10,893 bases of DNA from JBPCOB01 sp051000715. GTDB taxonomy: Bacteria > Actinomycetota > Actinomycetes > JALYNC01. Under the pieces are notes generated by a model. The model was not told where the DNA came from, searched no databases, and worked only from the letters and a program-made list of their open reading frames with translations. The translations under genes and the position numbers were made by a program. This document shows, piece by piece, positions 1 through 6,162 of the stretch (its first letter is position 1; the number at the start of each line of letters is the position of its first letter). The stretch lies in assembly GCA_051000715.1 (NCBI GenBank), contig JBPCOB010000092.1, positions 1 to 10,893 on the forward strand, given 5' to 3'.

Positions 1-95
1 CCGCCGCCCGAGACCGCGCCTGAGCAAACTTGATCCCGACCGCCCGATCGAACGGTGTCCGGAGCTCGGCCCGAGCGCCACGACCCGCCGGCTGA
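1..95. other. Left-edge stretch with no recognised gene
   Basis: Nothing recognisable is encoded here. The reading frame that later carries the HNH remnant has stop codons at 21-23 and 93-95. A second frame is open through the region, but its translation resembles no family I know. No hairpin followed by a T-run, and no convincing promoter, is visible. It may hold the decayed upstream part of the HNH gene that follows, but that is inference only. Confidence 0.4.
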
Positions 96-320
96 ATTCG
101 CACCGTCAGCAGCAGCCGGATGATCTCGTGCCTGCTCCCGCTTCTGGCCTACAGTCGCAGAGGCCAGGTGCCGTATCACGCTCGAGGGTTGTGGAACCTG
201 CTGCTGCTATGCCCCGCTCATCACCGGTGCGTGCACGAGGGCGGTTGGCGGCTCGACGGGGATGCCAACGGCGAGATCACCGCGGTCCGGCGAGACGGAA
301 TGGTGCTTCGGCCGCCGTAG
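96..320 (+). pseudogene. Remnant of a DUF222/13E12-type HNH endonuclease (C-terminal end)
   Basis: The frame encodes a short protein whose second half reads NLLLLCPAHHRCVHEGGWRL, the characteristic C-terminal end of the actinobacterial HNH endonucleases that follow a DUF222 (13E12 repeat) domain. Full-length members are usually several hundred residues and carry a Cys-rich segment with a conserved Asp-His before this point. Here the frame is closed by a stop at 93-95, and the segment between an RTVS-like stretch (about 99-110) and the terminal motif lacks the expected zinc-binding cysteines. The best reading is a truncated, internally deleted relic that no longer makes a working nuclease. An ATG at 120-122 could give 66 residues, but no ribosome binding site precedes it. 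The frame ends 24 nt before the ribF stop on the other strand. These elements often occur as scattered, partly decayed copies in actinomycete genomes. Confidence 0.6.
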
Positions 321-344
321 CGATGACCGTGTCCTGGGTCTGCC

Positions 345-1271
345 TCAGTCGGGAAGTGCTTCCCGGGTCCGTTCGACGTCGTGCTGCATCTGGGCGACCA
401 GCGGCTCGACGCCGTCGAAGCGCACGGTGTCGCGCAGCCGGGCAACGAACTCCAGGCCGACGGTGTCGCCGTACAGGTCGATCTCGGCGTCGAGGACGTA
501 GGCCTCCACCCGGCGCTCGCGGCCCTCGAAAGTGGGGTTGGTGCCGACCGAGATGGCCGCCGGCCAGCGGTCGGCGCCCCGGACCAGCCGGCCGGCGTAG
601 ACCCCGTCGGCCGGGACGGCGGCGTACGCCGTCGGCTGCAGGTTGGCCGTCGGATAGCCGATGGTCCGGCCACGCCGGTCCCCGCGGACCACCACGCCGT
701 CCACCCGGTGCGGGCGGCCGAGGGCGCGGGCGGCGGCGCTGACGTCGCCGGCGTCGACGCACGAGCGCACGTACGTCGAGGAGATCGTCGTGTCACCTTC
801 GCGCAGCAGCGCCACGCCTTCGGTCGCGAAGCCGAACCGCCGACCCGAGTCGGCGAGCGTACCGACGCTGCCCGCGGCCCGGTGGCCGTAGCGGAAGTTC
901 TCGCCGACCACGACCTCCCCGGCGTGCAGCTGCTCGACCAGCACCGTGTGCACGAACTCGTCCGGCCCGAGCCGGGAGAACTCCAGCGTGAACGGCAGCA
1001 CGAGCAGCACGTCGGCGCCAAGGGCCGCCAGCAGCTCGGCCTTGTACCTGGCGGCGGTGAGAACGGGCGGATGGCTTCCCGGCCGAACCACCTCGCTCGG
1101 GTGCGGATCAAAGGTGACCACCACCGTCGGAAGGCGGTCCGCGAGCCCACGGCGTACGGCCGAGCCGATGATCTCCTGGTGACCGCGGTGTACGCCGTCG
1201 AAGACGCCGATGGTCGCCACGCAACGGCCCCAGCCGGGCGGCGTACTGTCCAGGCCGCGCCAGCGCTGCAC
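345..1271 (-). CDS. ribF: Bifunctional riboflavin kinase / FAD synthetase
   Basis: Makes FMN from riboflavin and ATP, then FAD from FMN and ATP, in the cytoplasm. From the chosen GTG start the protein has 308 residues, the normal length for the family. The N-terminal FMN adenylyltransferase domain shows GVFDGVHRGH (22-31), the nucleotide-binding signature, then GENFRYG (123-129) and ISSTYVR (163-169). The C-terminal riboflavin kinase domain shows TIGYPTAN (203-210), GTNPTFEG (243-250) and the following Glu (256) expected as catalytic base. The GTG at 1269-1271 is preferred because GGAAGG lies 6 nt upstream and because family members begin with a VQRWRGL-like sequence; the frame is open further upstream to 1322, but that extension is basic and unlike the family. 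In many actinomycetes ribF directly follows truB in the same direction. Here the two are separated by about 4.9 kb of other genes, so ribF probably has its own promoter in the 78-bp gap before the channel gene. rpsO, a common downstream neighbour, is not found in the 344 bp that remain. Confidence 0.96.
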   Translation of the reverse strand: MQRWRGLDSTPPGWGRCVATIGVFDGVHRGHQEIIGSAVRRGLADRLPTVVVTFDPHPSEVVRPGSHPPVLTAARYKAELLAALGADVLLVLPFTLEFSRLGPDEFVHTVLVEQLHAGEVVVGENFRYGHRAAGSVGTLADSGRRFGFATEGVALLREGDTTISSTYVRSCVDAGDVSAAARALGRPHRVDGVVVRGDRRGRTIGYPTANLQPTAYAAVPADGVYAGRLVRGADRWPAAISVGTNPTFEGRERRVEAYVLDAEIDLYGDTVGLEFVARLRDTVRFDGVEPLVAQMQHDVERTREALPD

Positions 1272-1277
1272 ACCATG

Positions 1278-1283
1278 CCTTCC
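1278..1283 (-). promoter_or_regulatory. Ribosome binding site of ribF
   Basis: GGAAGG on the minus strand, 6 nt before the GTG start at 1271. It decides between this start and the longer open frame reaching 1322. Confidence 0.6.
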
Positions 1284-1339
1284 GCCGTTTCCACTCAGCC
1301 TGCCACGCCGGCGCCGCATCACCGACGCGTGTCACCCGT

Positions 1340-1345
1340 AGGAGG
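1340..1345 (+). promoter_or_regulatory. Ribosome binding site of the MscS-family gene
   Basis: A perfect AGGAGG, 4 nt before an in-frame CTG at 1350-1352. No other in-frame start (ATG at 1275, GTG at 1329) has a purine-rich site in front of it, so this site is the reason for placing the start at the CTG. The spacing is slightly short, and CTG is a rare start codon. Confidence 0.5.
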
Positions 1346-1349
1346 ACCC

Positions 1350-2423
1350 CTGGCCTGGGACGCCGGTCGGGCCGCCGTCGCCACCGGCGGCGCGCTGCTC
1401 GCTGCTGCGGTTACCAGCCTGATCATTCACGTCGTGGTGGCGCGGCTGGCGCGCCGCGACCCGGAGCTGGCGGTGATCTCGCGGCGCTGCCGGCTGCCGT
1501 TCCGGGCGCTGCTCGTCGTGGTGGGTCTGCTCCTGGTCCATCCCGAACGCGGGGCGGACCCGGACACGGTCGACCTGGTCCGGCACGGGCTCACGCTGGT
1601 GCTGATCGGTGTCGGCGCCTGGCTGGTCACCCAGCTCGCCTTCGTGGTCGAGGACGCCGCGCTGCGCCGCTACGACCTCGACGTCCCGAACAACCTGCGG
1701 GTACGCCGGGTGCGCACGCAGGTGATCGTCGTACGGCGGATCACCGTCGCCGTGACGTTCGTGACCGCGCTCGCCGCGATGCTCATGACTTTCAGGTCGG
1801 TGCGCACGATCGGCGCCAGCCTGCTGGCCTCGGCGGGTGTGCTGGGCATCGTCGCGGGCCTGGCCGCTCAGACCACCCTGGCCAATGTCTTCGCCGGCCT
1901 CCAGCTGGCCTTCACCGACCATCTGCGCATCGACGACGTCGTCGTCGTGGAGGAGGAGTGGGGACGGATCGAGGAGCTGACCCTCACCTACGTCGTCGTG
2001 CACCTCTGGGACGAGCGCCGGCTGGTACTGCCGAGCACCTACTTCACCACCAAGCCCTTCCAGAACTGGACCCGCGACGAGTCTCGGGTAGTGGGCAGCG
2101 TCATGCTGCACGTCGACTTCCACCTGCCCGTCGATCCGCTACGCCGGGAGCTCGAGCGGGTGCTGGCCGCCTCGCCCCGCTGGGACCAGCGCGACTGCGG
2201 CCTGCAGGTGGTGGACGTGACACCGACCACCATGGTGCTACGGGCGCTGATGAGCTCCGCCGACGCGACCAGCTCCTGGGACCTGCGCTGCGAGGTGCGG
2301 GAGAAGCTCATCGCCTTCCTTTGCCAGCGCTACCCGGGCGCGCTGCCACGCGTACGCGCCGAACTCAGCCCGCCCGCTGACGGCAAGCCGCCCGCCGTAC
2401 AGCCACCGCGCCGGCCGCAGTGA
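1350..2423 (+). CDS. MscS-family mechanosensitive ion channel protein
   Basis: Predicted inner-membrane channel of the small-conductance mechanosensitive family, which opens under membrane tension to release solutes after osmotic downshock. The 357-residue protein has hydrophobic helices at about 9-32, 51-64, 80-100 and 130-147, then a Gly/Ala-rich pore helix (about 154-187) containing SLLASAGVLGIVAGLAAQTT and FAGLQLAF, the typical MscS pore-lining pattern. A beta domain follows (about 190-240) with DDVVVVEEEWGRIEELTLTY and PFQNWTR. A soluble C-terminal domain ends in a Pro/Arg-rich tail (340-357). This matches the actinobacterial MscS branch with extra N-terminal helices. The start is uncertain: CTG at 1350 follows a perfect AGGAGG; GTG at 1329 or ATG at 1275 would add 7 or 25 residues of Pro/Arg/His-rich sequence with no ribosome binding site. 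The last 59 bp overlap the 3' end of the convergent dehydrogenase gene. The divergent neighbour is ribF. Whether it truly gates by tension, rather than serving another MscS-like role, cannot be told from sequence. Confidence 0.9.
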   Translation: MAWDAGRAAVATGGALLAAAVTSLIIHVVVARLARRDPELAVISRRCRLPFRALLVVVGLLLVHPERGADPDTVDLVRHGLTLVLIGVGAWLVTQLAFVVEDAALRRYDLDVPNNLRVRRVRTQVIVVRRITVAVTFVTALAAMLMTFRSVRTIGASLLASAGVLGIVAGLAAQTTLANVFAGLQLAFTDHLRIDDVVVVEEEWGRIEELTLTYVVVHLWDERRLVLPSTYFTTKPFQNWTRDESRVVGSVMLHVDFHLPVDPLRRELERVLAASPRWDQRDCGLQVVDVTPTTMVLRALMSSADATSSWDLRCEVREKLIAFLCQRYPGALPRVRAELSPPADGKPPAVQPPRRPQ

Positions 2424-5409
2424 GGCCGGCGGCAGCGAGGGCACGCCAGGGCACGACGCGGTGGCCGGCAGACACCGGCGACCCACCGTCGCGCTCTCGC
2501 AGCGCCCGCGCCAGCAGCTCGGCCAGGTGCAGCGTGGGCCGACCGGCGCCCGATTGCACCTGGGTGGCGCAGCTGAATCCGTCCGCCAGCACCAGGGTCG
2601 CCGCATCGGCGGCCCGCACCTTCGGCAACAGGACCCGCTCCCCGATCGCCATGCTGGTCTGGTAGTGCTTCGCGTCGAAACCGAACGGGCCGGCCACGCC
2701 GCAGCAGCCCGCGTCGAGCAGCTCAGCGTCGACCCCCATCGCCTTCAGCACTGCCAAATCGGCGTCCATGCCGATCACCGCCTTCTGGTGGCAGTGCCCC
2801 TGCACGAGGGCGGTCGCGGCCAGCTTCGGCGGGGTGTATGCCGGCAACCCCCTGAGGAACTCCGCCAGCGTGAAGCTGGACCGGGCCAGTCGCTTGGCGT
2901 CCTGGTCGGCCGGGAACAGGTTGCCCAGCTCGTCCCGGAAGACCGACAGGCAGCTCGGTTCGAGCACGACGACCGGTACGCCGGCGCGGATCACCGGCCG
3001 TAACACCGTCAGCACCTGGCGCAGCAGCCGCTCGGCGGTATCGAGCATGCCGAAGTCGTACAGGGGCCGCCCGCAGCAAAGGATCCGTTCCGGGAGAACG
3101 ACCTGCTTGCCGGCGTCCTCCAGGACCTCGACCGCCGCCCGGGCGACCTCCGGTGAGAAGTGGTTGGTGAAGGTGTCCGGCCACAGCAGCACCTCGGGCG
3201 AACCAGCGTTGACCGGCTCCCGCGCCTCGAACCAAGAACGGAAGGTCGTCGTAGCCAAGCGTGGCACCGCCCGCTCCGGCGCGATCCCGCCGGCCCGTTT
3301 GAGCAGGCCGGCGAGCACCGGCGCCGCGGTCAGCGCGTTCACCGTCCGCGGCGCATTGGAGGCGAGCCGGGCGGCCCAGTAGATGAGGCCGATCGAGTAC
3401 GCCGTCCGCGGGCGTAGCCGGCCGGCGTAGTAATGCGAGAGGAACTCGGCCTTGTAGGTCGCCATGTCGACCGAGACCGGGCACTCGCCCTTGCAGCCCT
3501 TGCAGGACAGGCAGAGGTCGAGTGCGTCCCGGACGTCGTCGTTGCGCCAGCTCGCGGGCGTCGCCTCGCCCTGCAGCATCTCCCACAGCATCCGGGCCCG
3601 GCCCCGGGTCGAGTGCTTCTCCTCGCCGGTGACCATGTACGACGGGCACATCGAGCCGGTGTCGGTCTTGCGGCACCGGCCCACGCCGACGCAGCGGCTG
3701 GCCGCGCCGGCCAAGCTGCCCTCGTCGTGGGCGAAGGAGAAGTGCGTCGGTCCGAGGTCGACCGGCGCGTAGTCGGCGCCGTAGCGCAGGTTTGTGTCCA
3801 GCGGGAACGCGTCGATCACCTTGCCCGGGTTCATCCGGCTCTCCGGGTCCCACAGCCGCTTGAACGCCCGGAAGGCCCCGACCAGCTCGGCGCCGTACAT
3901 CTTCTCCAGCAGCTCGCCGCGGGCCTGGCCGTCGCCGTGCTCACCCGACAACGACCCGCCGTAGGAGACGCACAGGTCGGCGGCGGCCTCCATGAACTCG
4001 CGGAACTTCGCGATGCCCCCGACCGACTGCAGGTCGAAGTTGTTGCGGGTGTGGACGCAGCCCTGGCCGATATGGCCGTACCAGGCACCGGAGTAGTCGA
4101 ACTCGCCCCACAGCGCCTTGAGGTCGCGTAGGTAACGCCCGATCACCGCCGGGTCGACGGCCGAGTCCTCCCAGCCCTCCCAGTTGGGCAGCGCCCCGGT
4201 TGGGTGCGCGGTGGCGCCCAGGCCGGACTCGCGCACCGCCCAGATGTCCCTCTCCTCCCGCGCGCTATAGGTGCGTACGTCGGGAGCGCCGGCCCCGTCC
4301 CGCAGCGCCGCCACCAGCGCGTCGGCCCGCTCCTCCACCTCGGCGGGGTCGTCGGCGCCCAGCTCTACCAGCAGCCAGCCGCGTCCCGCCGGCAGCAGGT
4401 GCAGCTTGTCGGCGTGCAGGCCGATCTTCGTCATGTCGCGCACCAGCTGGTCGTCGAACCCCTCGAGCCCGATCGGTTCGTGCTCGAGGATCGCCGGCAC
4501 GGCGTCGCCGGCGACATAGAAGTCCGGGTAACCGAGCACGACGAGCCGGCGGTACGGCGGGCTATGGATCAGCCGGACGGTCGCCGCCAGCGTGATCGCG
4601 CAGGTCGACTCCGTGCCGACCAGCGCCCGGGCGACGTGGAAGCCGTTCTCCGGCAGCAGCTCGTCGAGGTTGTAGCCGGACACCCGGCGCGGGATCCGCG
4701 GGTACCTCGCGCGGATCGACTCGGCGTACCGGTCCCGGAGATCCCGCAGGCCGGCGTAGATCTCGCCACGGCGACCGCCGGCGCGCACGATCGCGGCCAG
4801 CTCGTCCTCGGAAGTCGGCCCGACGGTCAGCCGGAGGCCGTCGTAGGTGACGACGTCCATGGAGTCGACGTTGTCCACCGTCTTGCCGCCCAGCAGGGCG
4901 TGTACGCCGCACGAGTTGTTGCCGATCATGCCGCCGAGCGTGCAGTGGGAGTGCGTAGCGGGGTCGGGGCCGAAGGTGAGGTGGTGGCGCTCGGCCGCCT
5001 CCCGGAGCCGGTCGAGCACCACGCCCGGCTGCACCCGGGCCTGCTCGGCCTGCGGGTCGACCCCGACGATGGCGTCCATGTACTTGGAGAAGTCCAGGAC
5101 GACCGCGACGTTGCAGCACTGGCCGGCCAGGCTGGTGCCGGCGCCGCGGCCGAGCACCGGGGCGCCGTAGCGCCGGCACGTCTCCAGGGTGGCTGCCACG
5201 TCGCCGTCGTCCTTCGGCACGACCACCCCGATCGGCACCTGCCGGTAGTTGGAGCCGTCGGTGGCGTAGAGCGCCCGGCTGCCGCCGTCGAAGCGCACCT
5301 CGCCACGCACCCTGCTGCGAAGCTCGCCCGCCAGTGCCAGCGCCTGCGAGTCGGTAACGCCCGAGCGGTCCACCCGCCGGACCGGCGTGCCGAGCAGGAC
5401 CTGGCCCAT
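2365..5409 (-). CDS. FAD/[4Fe-4S] 2-hydroxyacid dehydrogenase (D-lactate or D-2-hydroxyglutarate dehydrogenase type, YdiJ-like)
   Basis: Predicted flavin and iron-sulfur enzyme oxidising a D-2-hydroxy acid and passing electrons to the respiratory chain. The 1014 residues match the size of E. coli YdiJ (about 1018). The N-terminal half is a VAO/PCMH-type FAD domain with GRGAGTSLAGQ (87-97), GPDPATHSHCTLGGMIGNNS (147-166) and GTEST (265-269). The substrate domain carries GHIGQGCVHTRNNFD (445-459) and SGEHGDGQARG (488-498); H446, H453 and E490 are the likely metal ligands and catalytic groups. Two ferredoxin-like Cys clusters follow: C573, C579, C588-Pro, and C633-x2-C636-x2-C639-x3-C643-Pro. 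The C-terminal part has two CCG-type motifs (CCG 778-780 with C820, and GHCHQK 871-876 with CCG 902-904). The final 25 or so residues (988-1006) are Ala/Gly/Val-rich and could be a short membrane-associating helix. The ATG at 5409 has AAGGAG 5 nt upstream. The exact substrate (D-lactate, D-2-hydroxyglutarate, glycolate) is not decidable here. The gene is divergent from the DUF1622 pair, and its tail overlaps the MscS gene. Confidence 0.92.
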   Translation of the reverse strand: MGQVLLGTPVRRVDRSGVTDSQALALAGELRSRVRGEVRFDGGSRALYATDGSNYRQVPIGVVVPKDDGDVAATLETCRRYGAPVLGRGAGTSLAGQCCNVAVVLDFSKYMDAIVGVDPQAEQARVQPGVVLDRLREAAERHHLTFGPDPATHSHCTLGGMIGNNSCGVHALLGGKTVDNVDSMDVVTYDGLRLTVGPTSEDELAAIVRAGGRRGEIYAGLRDLRDRYAESIRARYPRIPRRVSGYNLDELLPENGFHVARALVGTESTCAITLAATVRLIHSPPYRRLVVLGYPDFYVAGDAVPAILEHEPIGLEGFDDQLVRDMTKIGLHADKLHLLPAGRGWLLVELGADDPAEVEERADALVAALRDGAGAPDVRTYSAREERDIWAVRESGLGATAHPTGALPNWEGWEDSAVDPAVIGRYLRDLKALWGEFDYSGAWYGHIGQGCVHTRNNFDLQSVGGIAKFREFMEAAADLCVSYGGSLSGEHGDGQARGELLEKMYGAELVGAFRAFKRLWDPESRMNPGKVIDAFPLDTNLRYGADYAPVDLGPTHFSFAHDEGSLAGAASRCVGVGRCRKTDTGSMCPSYMVTGEEKHSTRGRARMLWEMLQGEATPASWRNDDVRDALDLCLSCKGCKGECPVSVDMATYKAEFLSHYYAGRLRPRTAYSIGLIYWAARLASNAPRTVNALTAAPVLAGLLKRAGGIAPERAVPRLATTTFRSWFEAREPVNAGSPEVLLWPDTFTNHFSPEVARAAVEVLEDAGKQVVLPERILCCGRPLYDFGMLDTAERLLRQVLTVLRPVIRAGVPVVVLEPSCLSVFRDELGNLFPADQDAKRLARSSFTLAEFLRGLPAYTPPKLAATALVQGHCHQKAVIGMDADLAVLKAMGVDAELLDAGCCGVAGPFGFDAKHYQTSMAIGERVLLPKVRAADAATLVLADGFSCATQVQSGAGRPTLHLAELLARALRERDGGSPVSAGHRVVPWRALAAAGLTAAGAVAVRRAACRQRAG

Positions 5410-5488
5410 GGCGACTCCTTACGGTCGGTCCTCATCCTTCCCCGGAGGCGTCAACGCCGCCTACGTCGGGTACCCGCCGCGAGTGACG
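5410..5488. promoter_or_regulatory. Divergent intergenic region between the dehydrogenase and the DUF1622 gene
   Basis: This 79-bp gap must hold the promoters of both divergent units. It contains the dehydrogenase ribosome binding site, a 10-bp perfect palindrome CGGGTACCCG (5467-5476) and a TTGACG on the minus strand (5449-5454). I could not find a good -10 element at proper spacing from that TTGACG. No purine-rich site precedes the plus-strand ATG at 5489, so a leaderless or near-leaderless mRNA is possible for the DUF1622 gene. These assignments are tentative. Confidence 0.35.
5415..5420 (-). promoter_or_regulatory. Ribosome binding site of the FAD/Fe-S dehydrogenase
   Basis: AAGGAG on the minus strand, 5 nt before the ATG at 5409, which supports that start. 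Confidence 0.65.
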
Positions 5489-5869
5489 ATGGCCGGGGCC
5501 TTCGACGAGGCGAGCGTGGCGAGCGTCGTCGATGTGCTCGTGCGGCTGGTGGAGTCCGCCGGCGTGGGCGTCATCTTCGTGGGGGCGGTCATCGCGTTCG
5601 TCCGGTTCATCGTGGTGGGGCTGCGCAGCCGCAACCCGTCGGTCTTCGTGCCGGTCCGGCTCGTGCTCGGTCGCTTCCTCGCGCTGGGCCTGGAGTTCCA
5701 GCTAGCCGCCGACATCCTGCGGACGGCGGTGGCGCCGAGCTTCCGCGAGCTCGGTCAGCTGGCCGCGGTGGCCACCATCCGGACCGCCCTGAACTTCTTC
5801 CTCGGTCGGGAGATCCGTGAGGAACGAGACCAGATCGCTCAAGGGGCCGACACCGGCGTACGACCGTGA
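5489..5869 (+). CDS. DUF1622 family integral membrane protein
   Basis: A 126-residue membrane protein of unknown function. The family-typical block runs from about residue 57 to 109: a basic stretch (R57, R62), then LEFQLAADILRTAVAP (68-83) and IRTALNFFLGREI (97-109). Predicted membrane helices are at about 24-44, 60-77 and 86-106. Several charged or polar residues lie in or at the edge of the helices (E69, D75, R78, R98, N102), which suggests a functional rather than purely structural role, but none is known to me. The start is uncertain: ATG at 5489 gives the family-like N-terminus; a GTG two codons upstream (5483) is equally possible, and neither has a clear ribosome binding site. Its stop overlaps the start of the next gene by four bases (GTGA), so the two are translationally coupled. 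It is divergent from the dehydrogenase gene. Confidence 0.85.
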   Translation: MAGAFDEASVASVVDVLVRLVESAGVGVIFVGAVIAFVRFIVVGLRSRNPSVFVPVRLVLGRFLALGLEFQLAADILRTAVAPSFRELGQLAAVATIRTALNFFLGREIREERDQIAQGADTGVRP

Positions 5870-6135
5870 GGGTGGTGGACTCGCTCGCCGTGGCCATCAC
5901 CGGCGCCGGCGCGCTGTCCGCGGCCATCGTGCTGGCCCGGACCCGGAACGGAGTTCTCGCGCTCGGCGTGCTGCTGGACCTGTTCACCGCGGCCGGGCTG
6001 GTCCGGCTGACCGGGCCGCCGAACGTGGCGCGGTCGGTCACCGCAGCGCTGGTGATCCTGATCCGGCACGTCGCCGTCTACGGGCTGTCGGCCAGTCGGC
6101 GCTCCGACCGAGGCCCCGCGACTCGCACAGGCTGA
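5866..6135 (+). CDS. Small three-helix membrane protein, unknown function, coupled to the DUF1622 gene
   Basis: An 89-residue protein I do not recognise. The GTG start at 5866-5868 shares the GTGA overlap with the stop of the DUF1622 gene, and no separate ribosome binding site is visible, which argues for coupled translation and hence a real gene. Three hydrophobic segments are predicted at about 5-24, 29-47 and 54-76, separated by short basic or Pro-containing loops (RTRN 25-28; GPPN 50-53). An Asp (38) sits inside the second segment and an Arg-His pair (67-68) inside the third; such buried charges can pair or take part in ion movement. The C-terminal tail (77-89) is basic and probably cytoplasmic. 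The gene runs towards truB and ends 27 bp from the truB stop; that gap shows no clear terminator hairpin. A membrane partner or subunit of the DUF1622 protein is the simplest inference. Confidence 0.7.
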   Translation: MRVVDSLAVAITGAGALSAAIVLARTRNGVLALGVLLDLFTAAGLVRLTGPPNVARSVTAALVILIRHVAVYGLSASRRSDRGPATRTG

Positions 6136-6162
6136 GCTGCTTGCCAGGCCCTGCGGCGCACT

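Noticed and set aside
381..1349. Long plus-strand open frame running through ribF and joining the MscS gene (680 codons in total)
   Set aside because: It is antisense to a well-supported ribF, its translation is Gly/Arg/Pro/Asp-rich with no family resemblance, and it is open because of high GC. Only the part from 1350 is real.
1272..1349. FMN riboswitch or clear sigma-70-type promoter upstream of ribF
   Set aside because: The 78-bp gap is too short for an FMN riboswitch and shows none of its conserved segments; no -35/-10 pair at proper spacing could be identified.
5449..5454. TTGACG on the minus strand as the -35 element of the dehydrogenase promoter
   Set aside because: The bases about 17 nt downstream are GC-rich (GGACCG), so no -10 element is present at the needed spacing.
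4204..5820. 538-codon plus-strand open frame antisense to the dehydrogenase
   Set aside because: The minus-strand protein has complete FAD, Fe-S and CCG motifs; the antisense frame is low-complexity and runs out of frame through the DUF1622 gene.
6136..6162. Bidirectional terminator between the 89-aa gene and truB
   Set aside because: The 27-bp gap has no stem of useful length and no T-run; any terminator would have to be factor-dependent or lie inside the coding ends.
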